From positions 713,382 to 777,381 of the forward strand of contig NW_021940922.1 in NCBI RefSeq assembly GCF_004337985.1: a stretch of DNA of 64,000 nucleotides. Reading direction: 5' to 3'. A model generated the notes under the pieces. The model ran no database searches. It was given only the letters and a program-made list of their open reading frames with translations, and had not been told where the DNA came from. A program made the translations under genes and the position numbers. Shown here one piece after another: positions 9,950 to 21,837 of the stretch; the first letter of the stretch is position 1, and each line of letters starts with the position of its first letter. Source of the stretch: Pyricularia pennisetigena. Its lineage: Eukaryota > Ascomycota > Sordariomycetes > Magnaporthales > Pyriculariaceae.

Positions 9950-11132
9950 TTGAGGTTTCGCGCCCAAAAACGAGGAGTCCACTACATTGGTTGGAGATAG
10001 ATCCTTCTCCGTTTGGGAGTTTTCTATGTCTATTCAATGTCTTTCATTTGTGGAAGGATCTCGGTAGGAAAAAGATATGTCACACTATCTTTGTCTTGTT
10101 CTTTGTTATTTGTTTCCGTAGAGCAACACACAAAGCGCTGCATGGGTTCCCTTTTCTTACTCTTTCAGCAATCGTGAAGCTGGCAGGTGTTCATCGCAGG
10201 CTCTGGCGGACTCGGAGTATAATAACAAGGAAGGACGTCGCTGTTGCTTGTCGCACCTGTGGGGTGGCAGTGCACACAGGGTTGGTCCGCATTTGCGACG
10301 ATTGCAGATCAGAAACTTTGGCAACCCAGAACAACATACAATTTTAGCACAGAGCTCTTTCCATGTGCGGCGATCAGAAAGCCGGTTCGGAGGAAGATAC
10401 CAAAAACCGCTCGGGTCGCCTGACCTTTTCGTATATTTTTGCCCGGCCACCAGGTTTTATCGTTCAACTTTGTTTGTTAATGCCGCCATCCTTATATAGA
10501 CGAAACTAACTGGCCCCGAAAGGTTGAAAGTTTGGGCGGCGAGTGTCAGAATTCCTACTCCACAGGCCACGGTCAAGGACGTGGGGGGTAAAGAGGTGAC
10601 ATTCTTTTTTTATTTTTATTAATTTCTTTTTAAATTTTTTTTTTTTTTTCATCGCTTCTTCTCGTCTGAAGACACCGAATTCAGCGTAGGATCTGGTTCT
10701 AAATCAAGTCACGACCGCGGCTACCAAACCATGGGAACACCACTCCCATGTGCAGATCCACATAGACGCCGTTGAAACGCCCCGTATAAATTGTCAAATG
10801 GAGACAAAAGGGGAAATTCAAGGGGGGGATGATGCCTCCTCAGCAAGCGTTCGACGAGGCGTGGGCTTCAATGCGCTGCGGCCATCATGTCGCTAAATAC
10901 AGGACGATTTCCTCAAGGTATCCTATCCTTCTGGTTTGTCAATCACGTTCTCAGCTTTGAGGCAAAATTATAAACGTGATTGTTCGTCCTTTGTTCTTTT
11001 CCTGAAGACTTTACCCATCCCGCTGCACCCTCATTTGGTCATTCACCGGCCAATTTACACTCTTTTTTTTTTTTTTTTTTTTTTTTTTTCTCCAGTCCTT
11101 CGGAATATTTTACATTCTCTATACAGCACAGG
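9950..11132. other. Intergenic region with T27 run
   Basis: Spacer between two + strand genes, A/T-rich near 10600-10650. A run of 27 T (11063-11089) lies 43 bases before the ATG of the DUF1996 gene and is probably in its leader. No other gene recognised. Confidence 0.5.
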
Positions 11133-12074
11133 ATGCCTTCCTCTTCCAGTCTCTTGAGCGGCGCCGTGGCCGGCAGCCTCTTCATCCAAGCAGCATTGGC
11201 TTACACTGTGATCCAAATCCCTTCCCCCTTCATGACCAAGAACATCGACCCGATCGTGTTCCCGGGGTCGTTTGACAAGTCGCATCTGCACTCCTTCTTC
11301 GGGGCCGACGCCGTCACGGCCACGACCAACAAGACGGCCGAGCTGCAGAACTCGTGCACAAACGCCGAGAACCCAAACGACCTCTCCATCTACTGGGTCC
11401 CGACGCTCCTCTACACCAAGGACGACGGCAAGACCTACGAGCCCGTACCCTTGTTCCGGTTCAGCGCCTACTACAACCTGGGCGAGACCGAGGCCGAGGT
11501 CGCCATCCCGCAGGACCTGAAGATGGTGGCGGGCAACGCCGACGCCAAGACGGCGGCCGAGATGCCCGCCGACGCAAAGATCAGCTGGTTCTGTGAGTCC
11601 GAGGCCAACCCGCCGGCGGCCGACAAGAACGGCTTCCCGTCCAAGACGTGCAGCACGCACCTGCAGCACGTCATCTTCTTCCCGCAGTGCGTCAACAGCG
11701 CCACGCTCGAGACGGCCTACAAGGCGAAGACCCACGGCACAAAGAACGGGTGCCCCCAGGGTATGTCCAGCATGCCGCAGCTCCGCTTCAGCATCCGCTA
11801 CGACCTGCGCAAGGTCCTGCCCAACGGCTGGGACGGCCAGGCCCCCTTGCGTCAGGCCTGCGGCGAGAACATTTATTGCTCCCACGGCGACTTCATCAAC
11901 GGCTGGTCCCAGGAGACCGCCCAAAACATGGTCGGCACCACAAAGGAGAAGTACAAATTCGCTGCCGTCGAAGGCCCCCTCAAGAAGAAGGACTGCACGC
12001 AGCGTGACGCCGACCCCAGCCACGGCACCAGCAACTATGCCGAGAGCGTCAAGCTGATGAGTAAGAAGACTTGA
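11133..12074 (+). CDS. Secreted DUF1996-domain protein
   Basis: Intronless, 313 residues. The start is the ATG at 11133, in frame and followed by a signal peptide (short Ser-rich n-region, hydrophobic segment ending near LAYT). The mature part begins with the DUF1996 hallmark: IDPIVFPG, then H-x-H-x-FFGADAV, and later Cys-containing blocks with WVPTLLY, HVIFFPQC, LRFSIRYDL and CSHGDFINGW. DUF1996 proteins are common secreted or wall-associated proteins of ascomycetes, sometimes linked to WSC domains; no enzymatic activity is established that I can name. No WSC or GPI signal is seen here. The gene is convergent with the peptide transporter, with 280 bases between stops. GC3 is high, which opens long antisense frames that are not genes. 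Confidence 0.88.
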   Translation: MPSSSSLLSGAVAGSLFIQAALAYTVIQIPSPFMTKNIDPIVFPGSFDKSHLHSFFGADAVTATTNKTAELQNSCTNAENPNDLSIYWVPTLLYTKDDGKTYEPVPLFRFSAYYNLGETEAEVAIPQDLKMVAGNADAKTAAEMPADAKISWFCESEANPPAADKNGFPSKTCSTHLQHVIFFPQCVNSATLETAYKAKTHGTKNGCPQGMSSMPQLRFSIRYDLRKVLPNGWDGQAPLRQACGENIYCSHGDFINGWSQETAQNMVGTTKEKYKFAAVEGPLKKKDCTQRDADPSHGTSNYAESVKLMSKKT

Positions 12075-12354
12075 CGAAGGAGGATGATCAAGATGTGAAT
12101 TGATCCCCCAAAGTATGGTGTGAAACAAAACTTGTATCCACGACTTCATTTTGAAATTCATATGTATATATAGATATGAATAATATTTCGCATTGTTCAA
12201 AATGCGCGACTATCGATTCGTTTCATAACCATGACATTAGAAACCTTAAACCCACACACATACACGCCTCCAGCGCTTCTTTAACACAAATGGTATACGC
12301 GATTACATGATAAATAAAACCAGACACATTACATCCTCCACGTAAGCACACATT

Positions 12355-14226
12355 TTAAACCTTGGGGTTCTCGTCGTAGGCGGGAGCGCCCAGCTTCTGC
12401 TGCTCGGCAGCGGTGGGCTGGTTGCTGCCCATGAACTTGGTCTTCTTAAGGGCGTTAAGCTGATCCTCTTGGGCGTCGAGGTGCTTGAAGCAGAACCAGA
12501 AAGCGACACCGCCGATGAAGGCGATGATGGCAATCGAGGCATAGTTCCAGACAAGCAGGGGATCCTCAGAAAGGGGAACCCAGGCGAAGCCAAGGGCAGA
12601 GGCAAAGGCCGACATGAACAGGTTGACCGACATGACGAGCGACTTCATGTTCTCCGGGGCCTTGGAGAAGGCATACTCGTACGAAGTGACATTGGTGAAG
12701 ATCTCTGAGATACCGACGAGAATGTACGGCAGACACTGAGCCCAGACGTTGATGGGCGCGGGACCCTCCTCGCACTCGGTGGCGCCCGTGCCGCAGGGAG
12801 ACATGTTGTAGATGTAGTGTTGCATGACAGCAGCAGCGACCATGGAGAACGAGCCAAAGAAGAAACCGCACGTCATACGCTTGATGGGAGTGAAGTTGAA
12901 ACCAATCTTGCGCAGGCCGGGGTAGAGGAACTTGTCAAAGATGGGGACCATGATGACGATGGAGATGGGGTTCAAGTTCTGGATCAGGTCGTTGGGAGCA
13001 CCGTTGAGGACCATGGAACCGGCCTGGGTGGTCAGGTTGTTGGTCATCTGGTTGTATGCCAGGTGGAAGATGGGCAGGAAGAGGAAGACCTTGCAGGCCA
13101 TCAGACCACGCCTGACCTCATCAACCCAAGCATCGTCGTAGGTCATCCATGCCGGGCGCTGGTCAACGGGCACGTTGGAAGGCTTGCCGGCGTCGAGGCT
13201 AACCTTGAACAGACCCTGGCGCTTGATGCAGAACGTCCACAGCTTGAGGAATTTGGACAAAACGGATCCGGTAGGCGGGGTAAGGCGGTAGTTCTTCTTG
13301 TTGGTCCACAGGATCAGGGGAGCCAGAAGGAACAAGATTGTGGGCAGGAGGAAAGCCAGCCAGAAGCCATAGTGCTTGGCAACAAAGACCATGGAGATCT
13401 GTCCAGTGACGGCACCAATGTTGATAGCGAAGTAGAACCACAAGAAGATACGGGTGTTGGTGATGGCAGGGTCGACGATGACACGCTCGCCCGAGGGCAG
13501 CGTCTCAACACGGTGGCGAGTGTCCTCGTTCTGCTCGGCAAGCAGGGGCGAAATGTTGGCCTTGAAGAAACCGGTACCGATGCAAAGACACAGGAGACCA
13601 AGGAAAAAGACTCCAAAGGAAGTGTCGGGGTTCTTGAGGACTTCGGGGGCAGAGGCGGCTGTCAGAATAGCGTGGGCAATAGTAGAAACACCAATGGCGA
13701 TGTGGATGGTGACATAACGGCCGAGACGGGCGTCGGCAACGTAGGCACCGACGAGGGGAAAAATGTAGGCCAGGAACTGGTTCAGCAGCGAAACAGCCTG
13801 TCCAACAGCCTGTCCCCTGCCAAGCGCTCCAGTCTTGCCGTCCGGAGCCGGGTTGGCACCAGTGGGGTGGCCAGCGGGCAGCTCCCGCACAACAAAGTTG
13901 GTGTAAAGGACGGCGGAGCCATAGTACGAGAAACGCTCGCAAAGCTCGGCAAAGGCGATGGTGTAGAGAGACCACTTAATCTTGCCGGAAACGCGACGAA
14001 GAGTCTGGAGCTCCTCCTCGGTGGGCTTGTCGGCGTACGACTCGTCGTCCGAAGTTTCGGCGATGGCGTCTTGTTGGGCCGTGGCGGGGCGCGAGTGCGA
14101 CTTGACCCGGCTCACGTCCATGGACCCCCGACCGGCCATGATCTCCTTCTCAGTTCCCTGGATGGCAGCATCGGGCACATGGGCTTTGGCCACGGCCTCG
14201 GCGTTGAGAGTGCCGGTGTTGCTCAT
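12355..14226 (-). CDS. ptr2: PTR2-type proton-dependent oligopeptide transporter (POT family)
   Basis: Intronless, 623 residues, ATG at 14224-14226. After a hydrophilic N-terminal tail of about 80 residues there are about twelve membrane segments. Family signatures are visible: the E-x-x-E-R motif in AELCERFSYYG (E94, E97, R98) used for proton coupling in POT transporters, GAYVADARLGRY (about 160-171), and FFKANISPLLAEQ. A large hydrophilic loop after helix 6 is usual in fungal PTR2. The protein should import di- and tripeptides with protons across the plasma membrane. A nearly 4 kb gene-free stretch lies upstream, so regulation may be extensive, but no specific site was identified. Long opposite-strand frames across this gene are codon-usage shadows. 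Confidence 0.93.
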   Translation of the reverse strand: MSNTGTLNAEAVAKAHVPDAAIQGTEKEIMAGRGSMDVSRVKSHSRPATAQQDAIAETSDDESYADKPTEEELQTLRRVSGKIKWSLYTIAFAELCERFSYYGSAVLYTNFVVRELPAGHPTGANPAPDGKTGALGRGQAVGQAVSLLNQFLAYIFPLVGAYVADARLGRYVTIHIAIGVSTIAHAILTAASAPEVLKNPDTSFGVFFLGLLCLCIGTGFFKANISPLLAEQNEDTRHRVETLPSGERVIVDPAITNTRIFLWFYFAINIGAVTGQISMVFVAKHYGFWLAFLLPTILFLLAPLILWTNKKNYRLTPPTGSVLSKFLKLWTFCIKRQGLFKVSLDAGKPSNVPVDQRPAWMTYDDAWVDEVRRGLMACKVFLFLPIFHLAYNQMTNNLTTQAGSMVLNGAPNDLIQNLNPISIVIMVPIFDKFLYPGLRKIGFNFTPIKRMTCGFFFGSFSMVAAAVMQHYIYNMSPCGTGATECEEGPAPINVWAQCLPYILVGISEIFTNVTSYEYAFSKAPENMKSLVMSVNLFMSAFASALGFAWVPLSEDPLLVWNYASIAIIAFIGGVAFWFCFKHLDAQEDQLNALKKTKFMGSNQPTAAEQQKLGAPAYDENPKV

Positions 14227-17200
14227 GTTGGTGGGGTTGGGCGACCTGTTGAGCTTGCTTTTTTGTTTGTGTCTCCTCTATTGAAAGATAGACAGGTGGG
14301 CAAGGGAAGACAGCAGTCTGGTGGCGCGTAGATCGGAAAAAAAACAAGAGCTTGGGGCAGTGTCTCATGCAGGTAGGCAAGGCTTATATAGGCCCAAGAA
14401 GCTTGGTTGACTCTCTCCAATCTCCAGCCATGTGGTCCTTATCCCGTACCACGGCCGGTCGGCATGGTTTCAATAAGGAAGGACCCAACCTAAAGACGGA
14501 GGAGGCGAGCATCCTTGGGTTTGATACGAGTCTGTGATATGGGGGGGGGTCCCGCATGGTCAAGGGCTAGATGGATGGAGACAGACACATGCAGCATGGA
14601 TGCATTGCATGGATGGATGGTAGCTAGTTCTTCGGTTCCACTCCTCCAAAGATACGTTGTAACCGTCGGAACCCCCGCTGCCCCATCTTGCACAGTCAAC
14701 CTAGATCAGCAGTCGCACTGTTATGCGATGCAAGTGCAGAAAAGGAAGGAAATTGTTGGTAACCGGTGCAAAGTCCTCGATGGGAATTACAAAAATACGA
14801 GAACCTATCAGATATGTGTGTTTGCTCGGCGCTTCTCAAACTGGTCTGCTGCCGAGTGGCCGGCACTAGAGATGAGGGAGAAAAAAAGACAAAAAAAAAA
14901 AAAAAACACTCCTTTCAGCCACCCGTTGCCGTCTTGTCCCGTCCCTGTCTTGCCTGCCTTTGTGATACCAAAGGATGCAAGGCAAGAGAGACATGTGCGG
15001 AGGTGGTCTCGCCACCACACTCGCTTCCGAATCAACTTGGGGAATTGGGGATTGGATCTACCTACCAGCTGCTACTACAGCGAGGTAGGGTACCTAGCTT
15101 TGCTAGGAACAGGCTACGCCACTGACCTAAAAAAGAAATGATTGAGGGGACTGGCCAACCAACATTGTCTCCGAACTCCATTCTTCGGAATGATTTTTTT
15201 TTAAAAAAAAAGTAGGGGGCCACGGGGGAAAATAGAAAGAAAGAAGAACTCGCCGCTAACACCCAGCTCCGGAACGACCACTTTCCCAAACAGGAGAGTG
15301 CGCCCGGAGCTATGGCCCACCATGGGATCAAGCCCATTGCAGAGTTTGGCTGGTTGGACAGTGATTCGGTCTTGGCAATGGACCTAGATTTTTCGGTCGG
15401 TTCAGGCGGGGTGGAGAGGTGTTGTTGGTGTCGCGCTCCTTCGTTCAATCTGACAGATAAGGGCGGGTAATGAAAACAGAAATGGCCAGTCTGGAAACTT
15501 AGCAAAGCCGAGGGCAATCAGTGTTCAATCTGCTCACTTCCCTTCCTTTCTTCCCTGCATGTTTACTGTACTGTGTTTGACAGCATGCGTCGAGATGGAC
15601 CCCCATTTACTAGAGTACCTACCTTACCCGGTTTCTTCTGACACCACTTTACCTCAGATAGGAAGGTCCTACTTTCGCTGTTATTTGCTAAATAAAAATA
15701 ACAAGAAAAGAAACCGCAAGTGGTTTGAATTATCGGGACGCCAAACTCGGTGTTGGCTACCTTACATACTGCTAAGTCATGCTTCGTGGCTTCTTGGAGA
15801 ATATGGCTGTTTGTGGTCCTGTCGCAACGAAGCAGAGAAGTATGGCATGTATCCCTGAATTGATTGCAAGACCGATCACAAGTAGATAGGTGGACATTTG
15901 AAGAATACGGATATCACTTTTGTGACAACGTAAATAGTCCCGGGTCAGATCCAAGGAGCCATACGCAAAAGGGTTCTCCGCAAACCAACAACTGATTGAT
16001 TGATTAGTGGATGGACTGCTTCTAAGCGAAGAACCCCGCAGGTTTGCCCTGTTTCAACAGGCGTAATCGTGGTAGGATTTACCAATTGATAGAGGTGAGA
16101 AAATCCGATACCCTTTTCGTTTGTTTGTTCTAAATCTCACAGTGGCAACCTGATAATCGTCTTGATCGTCCTTAATCACATTGATAACTTTTGCTCTCCA
16201 GCTTATTTGCGTTTGTAGGTGTACCTTGAGCCTTATAAAACAAAAGAAGGACGTTACCGTTAAGCATGCTAAGCAAAGCCTCCCCAACGCTTGGCGATCC
16301 CCTCCGTCTTGTCCGTCTTCGGGTTGAGTTGTGCATTGCTTACTTGCGACGCGAAAAAATGGCAAAAACTTGGCTTCGCTTGGTTGACATTCCGATATGC
16401 AGTGCGGGCTGGGCAAACCCAAACACCATACCGTAAGTGCAAGAAAGCTTCTAGCGTGCTCGGCGTGCGCCTTCGAGAAGACTCTTCGCATCCCACCCTA
16501 CCGTCGCCCGTTCCATCCCGCGCATCCCACACGCACACAAGAAAAACCATCTGCCTGATAAAGGTGGTAAGGCAGCGTAACATTGACGTATTGCATTTAA
16601 GGGATGAAGGGTATCTATCTGTGTGGCGAGCAGGTGTCTCGATCAAGATGATATGTTGGCGATGATGTGGCTGACGGACCACCACCAATTAATTTCATTC
16701 TCTGGCTGTCAACCTCGTAGTTTTGTGGTGTGCAAGGAACGTATCAAATTGAACCAGAGGTTCAGGGATCAGAAAGCACGGAATCGCACTCTAAAGGTCG
16801 AATAACCCCTGTATAGTTGACACAGTGTGCGTCTTTCTCGGCCGATTCCTTAAAACACCCTTGTAGATACCTTGGACACTTGAACCCCCAAACCCAGAAA
16901 GCCTCTTTCGCTCTTTCTCTCTCTCTTCCATGATTGCGGGGATAAAACGCATCACGCTGTTTAATTGGTCATGGACCCTTGTCAAACCCCCGCCACACCT
17001 TTCACCAAACACATACATCAATCAGACGTGCCCCGGATCCTTTTTTGCCATCGAAACAAAACCGAGCACACGACCACCACCACGGGGAAAAGAAGATAAA
17101 AAGAGAGGTGTGTTTGCTTTCCAATATCGCATGCACCAAGACGGCAAAACACACCCGACGTCACAGATAAGGCCAGGCTGTAAGCTGGATAGGAAAAATC

Positions 17201-18111
17201 TACCACCAAACTTCTCATTTTTAAGGCATCCTGGTTCTGGCCTGTGCCCTATCACCAGTCAGTCAGTCGACACGCCAAGACGTCGTCGCCAAGACAGCTT
17301 CAATTTGCAAAGCGGGACTCTTATCATGTATCCTTTCCACCCCTTTCGTCGACCGTTTCCTGGCACGGGGGGTACATTGCAATCACAAAATTTTCTCGCT
17401 GTCCGAATGCACCGTCTTGGCTTTCCTCGAAGTCACCGAGGCTTCAAACGAGGTTACCTGCTCATGCTACTTTACTGTCTGGATAGGGCCAATTGGCCCA
17501 GGTCGTAATATTGCATTATCTGGGTCGAATCATCAAAATCTTGGCCCTTTTTGTCCGCGTTGGAAAAACTCAGCTTGCCACACCAAAGCAAGGGGATGCC
17601 CGGCTGGATCGGCACAACCTTTTTTATAAACTCCAGCCTGTTTTTATTCAAGATATGGCGTATATATCATGCTCGATTGCGCCATACACTAACTGACAAG
17701 TCGATGGGGCTTTTTTTTGGCTGCTTTTTCGACTGCCTTGAAGTGGTTTGTAAAAATTTTGCTAAATTTGACAGCAAACTTATAAAGGCATTGCAAGCTT
17801 TCAAGTCACAATGGCCACCGACTCGGTTGGTGTGCTTTGGCGGGATGGTCGGGTAGGGGACGGAGTGTGCCTACAGCAGCGGGCAAAGCGGGCTAGGGAA
17901 AATACAGCTTGTCAATGGATGGATCCCTTCCACTCCTTTGGGGATTACACCTTTGATTCGTACAAGTTCGTCCCTTATTGGCCAACACGCGCAGCTAGTT
18001 GCAATGTTGGAGCTGACGCTGTCATGGCGCCATTCCATCTTTGGAAGGTGCTATCTTTGCCCCGGGGGAGTTTGTCCCATGCGAATGCAGGGGACCTTTT
18101 TTGGGTGGGCC
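14227..18111. other. Long gene-poor region upstream of the peptide transporter
   Basis: About 3.9 kb without a supportable gene. It holds a G run near 14541, a purine-rich A run at about 14880-14905, and a T9A9 self-complementary block at 15194-15211. Several frames of 60-208 codons occur but lack domains or coding-like composition. It ends at a transposon relic, so parts may be decayed mobile DNA; I could not recognise further repeats. Confidence 0.4.
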
Positions 18112-19558
18112 GAAAGGCTGTGACAAAAAGAAACTCACTCCAAATAGGCTTCCCTCACCAATTAACGACAACGTCACAACGTCATATGGCTCAGCGCTAG
18201 GTAAGCCTAGACGATTCATCACAGCGACATATCTCGTACGAAACAAACGACTTCAATAGTTTGTTAAACTAGGGATTAATTGAGGCTATTCCAAATTCCC
18301 ACAATGCCCTCTCAAAGCCGGCCGCCAGGCTCAACTAATCTCAACGCTGCTGCGAAAGGACGGGTTGAAGGCGCGTATGCGCTTCCGCAACTTATTAAGC
18401 GCCAACACCCTAACATTAAAAATATTTAACATAGATGTGTTCAGAGCTGCCGGAGTCTGCAAGCGGCAAGGCTACGCGATACTTCGAGCGCAGCATACTG
18501 AAGAGACCCCAGAGCAACGAGGCCGCAAAAGGCTACTGTAGGACGAGGACCGCGATAAGATCGACGCTCTCCTTTTCGATGAGGGTTTTGCGGGACGGGA
18601 AATAACCTACGCAGATCTTCGCGCCGTGGCAGGAGTGAACTGTTCCGGATCTGTACCTCTCTAAGGCGGGCGTTGACTAAAAAAGAGTGGAAGCATTATA
18701 TTGCCTATGAGAGGACGTATGTATCGCCTCAATACGCCAAACAACGCATGGAGTTCGCCCGCAAATCCCTTGAAGAACGACCGAACAAAGAGACTATCGA
18801 GACATATGGTACCCAGGTGAACAGCATGCCTCCGTGCGAGGTTCAAATCAAGTGCAGGTATGTGATTTGATATCTTTCGAGGGTTCGTCCTAGACTACCA
18901 TTTATATGGTAATTGCACCAGGTCTTTAAGAAACCCGGCGAACGGTATTACCCTAATTGCATCGTTGAACGGCCAGAGAAAGATGGAACCAAAGGGAAAT
19001 ACAATGCTCACTTTTTGGGGGAGCAATTGAGTACATCTTCAAGTCAGATCTTCACGAATTCCATATACCTACCAATACAAACGGCACAATGTCACAAACA
19101 CTTTACCGCAACAGCGTGCTCAATACGATTGTTAAAGACTGGATAGACACAGAGGGACCCCGGGGCTTTATATTTGGGGAAAGACGTGAAGACGATCTAT
19201 GTGCAAGATGGAAGCACGATCACGGACTATGGCATTTCTTGAACTGCCCAGGAAGCCCTGATTTTGCTCCAATAGAGAATTGTTGGAGAGTACCTACCAG
19301 TTCCGTCTTGGGTCAACCTTGGTTAGACCGTAACGATTTGGTGGAAAGGTCAAAAGAAGGTTGGGCCAGCATCTCGCAGGAGCATGTTAACTGGCTCATC
19401 GATAGTCTCCCAGATCGCTTCAGAAGATGCCTGGAAATGGAAGGCAGGATGACAGGATATCGACATTCTAATTTGATGACTAATGACTATTTGTATCTTG
19501 GTTGCAAACGATGAGGCCCCAGTTTGGAGCAATTTTCTTTTTGTCCCCCTTTTTTGGG
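18112..19558 (+). mobile_element. Degenerate Tc1/mariner-type DNA transposon
   Basis: Imperfect terminal inverted repeats bracket a broken transposase. On the left, GACAAAAAGAAA (18122-18133), four bases, then CTCCAAA (18138-18144); on the right its reverse complement, TTTGGAG then TTTCTTTTTGTC (to 19545), with the same internal spacing. Outer ends are approximate because no clean TA target-site duplication was found. The element is about 1.4 kb, short for a fungal Tc1 element, in agreement with internal loss. It is non-autonomous and old. Confidence 0.72.
18304..19463 (+). pseudogene. Broken Tc1/mariner (DDE) transposase
   Basis: Homology-like segments appear in order but in different frames. 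An N-terminal helix-turn-helix-like start begins at ATG 18304. A segment around 18430-18660 carries two in-frame stops. Then come LTKKEWKHYIAYERTYVS (about 18675), KKPGERYYPNCI (about 18920), CPGSPDFAPIENCW (about 19245) with the SPD-x-x-PIEN-x-W block holding the last acidic residues of the triad, and the C-terminal EGWASISQEHVNWLIDSLP. This order is typical of fungal Tc1/mariner transposases. Stops and frameshifts between segments mean no active protein is encoded. Some stops (CAG to TAG) could be repeat-induced point mutation, which cannot be judged from one copy. Confidence 0.75.
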
Positions 19559-21370
19559 GTGACCTTCGTATGCAGGGTCTCGGCTACAACGACGTAGTAC
19601 GCGGGCTGCCACTCAAAGTCAATATCCTGCAAGGGGTCGTCCAAAAATCCTCCGCTCTCCCCGTCCAATCTGCCTTCTCAGTATGGAATATGGACAGCAG
19701 GTATTTATGTTCGGTCGAAATATTGGGCTTTGTCAGATTAACACGTGTATCTATTGGGTATCGATCGCACTGGGAAGCTGAATCACTAGTCGGAACCATG
19801 ATCCGTGACGGAATCTCTGGGACAACACAGTCATTTCGAACGCTCCGGACCGGACGTTTTGACATCTCATATGCTAGTTTCGGTCGAGATATCCCTTATG
19901 CAGTCTCGACAACCATGGCAGTTACTTGTCCAACACAAGTTCGACAGTTGTTGGCTAGGAGGTGCCATCTTGTCATTGCAGGGAGATGCAGAATGGTTCC
20001 CTTCGCTCGGGTTACGGTACCCTCAGTGCCTGATCTTCTCCGACCCAGGAAAGCATCCCCGATCTGTTGCTACGTTGTCGCTGAAGTTTATCCGTATGTT
20101 CTTTACACATACACCCTCGGTCTCACCTTGAGGCTGGCTGCCCTTTTTTTCGATATCAACGTGTCTCAAATAGTCCAAAAACAACTGTTTGCAACAAATA
20201 TCCGTGATGGCCGTGAATAACTTTTAAAGATGTCGATATCCCTTACAGCTGCGCCGTATCTCCCCCTCTTTAACATGTCGAATACGTCTTTGTCTTCATT
20301 CCCTTCTGCCTGTATAAGCGGCGAGTCCCGGTGTCCATAAGCGACCCAGGACGACGTATTTGAACGCGGCCGTGGGAGCAAACACTCTACTGTCTTGGAA
20401 CAGGGGGTCGAACAGGACTTTGGGGGCCGGACCAACGATCTTCTCGTCGGCTGGCTCGCTGAGTATTTCGACCAGGGGCTCTTCCAGCCCACGGAAAGTA
20501 TATCGACGATTTTCATACTGGCTGTGAAAAGAGCAGCCTGATCAAGAGACAGCAATCAGAACGTCACTTCAATCAAAGTTTCAGGACAACACAACAAAGA
20601 AGTCTCATAGCAGCTATGGAACGAATTTTGTGTTATAGACAGCGCCAAAAGCCCCTGGTTGGCTGGAGAAGCGTCCGACTGGCATGGTGACTGCTATCCA
20701 AAGATAGGAGTAATCATCTGGAATTTGATTCCGAGAGTAAAGTCGATATTGACGAGGCTGATAAAGATGGTTCCCTGAGGAAGGCTGGCCGTGATAAATC
20801 CAAATCGCAAAAGCGGGGTGAACCAGAGGGATGCCGCCGGTTTCCAACGGCAAACAGCTTATTCTCCGGGTGTTTTTTTTTTCCGCCGTTGGTCGAGCAA
20901 CCCATTGTGCGGGGGAACAAACGTGATTTTGTGTTTAAGCAGAACATATTACGGGTGACCGTGAAGGTAATGCTTTGTAGGATCTTCCAGAGGGACAGGG
21001 CCAGAATTCTTTCTTTAGAGCAACGAATACCGGTCAAAGGAATATTTGAATAATTCATTGATTTGTAAGGGCTCTTGATGGAAAGGGAGTACAATATACA
21101 GTGGCTGTTCTTAGAACGGAAGAACTACGTTGGGGCGGTACGTCTAAGTCCGGGCTGTGGTATAATTAGTCCAGCTTTTTTGCTCATGTGGGGTGCGTGG
21201 CTCTGCGTGGCTCCAAGTCGAAATGTCCGGAATGCTCGGAACAGCGTCATATGTGATTCGTCCATGCTTAGTACGGATTGCTCCCCCTCCAAAGCTACTA
21301 TTTCCACCGCGACGTCCTGTGATCCATTCAGTTGATGCTTTTCCTATAATATGCCCGGGCGTTGTCACTA
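19480..21370 (-). pseudogene. Shattered minus-strand coding remnant of unknown family
   Basis: Reading the minus strand from 21370 downward, several protein-like stretches appear in shifting frames: one around 21144-21368 (contains GGAIRTKHGRITYDAVPSIP), one around 20614-20860 (contains PLVHPAFAIWIYHG and YSYLWIAVTMPVGRFSSQPG), and one around 20330-20530 (contains YENRRYTFRGLEEPLVEIL and KVLFDPLFQDSRVFAP). Stops or frameshifts separate them. Composition looks like former coding sequence rather than random DNA, but I do not recognise the family. An opposite-strand frame of 245 codons at 19483-20220 overlaps and has no domain. The relic lies directly next to the transposon relic, so the whole 18-21.4 kb block may be decayed together. 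Confidence 0.3.
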
Positions 21371-21837
21371 TCGGTCTTCCAACAGAGGCAAAAAAGAAAA
21401 AAGTTTACTGTCAAATGAATTTGCTTAAACGATAGTTCGCGAAGCTTGCCTCAACCAGCCCTGCTCCCCGACGCAGTTCATGCATGCCAGAAGGTCATTG
21501 CATAGTCTGATCTTCTAGAAAAAATCTTTGTTTTTCTTGTCCTCTCGTTCTCCAGAGTCCTCTAATCCCATAATCTCTATCAGTAATCTAACCCGTCCAG
21601 GGCGAATATACTTCCCACGGGATCGCGTGGCTTGCCCTCGGCGCGGCACGACTGCCGCCGACATTAATCATAACGCCAACCAAACGCATGGTCAACGACA
21701 AAAAGATACAAATCCAGAGGTCCAACTTGAACAAAATAAGTTCCTCCAGAACCTTCGCTACAGAAAGAAGAGCCATGGAGCAGCTCAAAGGATCAAAACA
21801 AATGGCATAAACCCAGCCTCTCAACCAGTCAGTCGTT
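21371..21837. other. 3' flank of the desaturase gene
   Basis: Short open frames only. This is the downstream flank of the minus-strand desaturase; nothing else recognised. Confidence 0.4.

Noticed and set aside
11055..12200. 381-codon frame antisense to the DUF1996 gene
   Set aside because: Repetitive Val/Gly/Leu composition typical of an antisense shadow of a high-GC3 gene.
12817..14331. 504-codon frame antisense to the PTR2 gene
   Set aside because: It mirrors the GC-rich third positions of a clear POT transporter and shows no domain.
14515..15141. 208-codon plus-strand frame upstream of the peptide transporter
   Set aside because: Composition reflects poly-A and simple sequence; no motif, and a G run near its start.
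15194..15211. T9A9 palindrome
   Set aside because: Simple A/T run symmetry; weak evidence for function.
19483..20220. 245-codon plus-strand frame
   Set aside because: No domain, begins inside the transposon end, and overlaps more protein-like blocks on the opposite strand.
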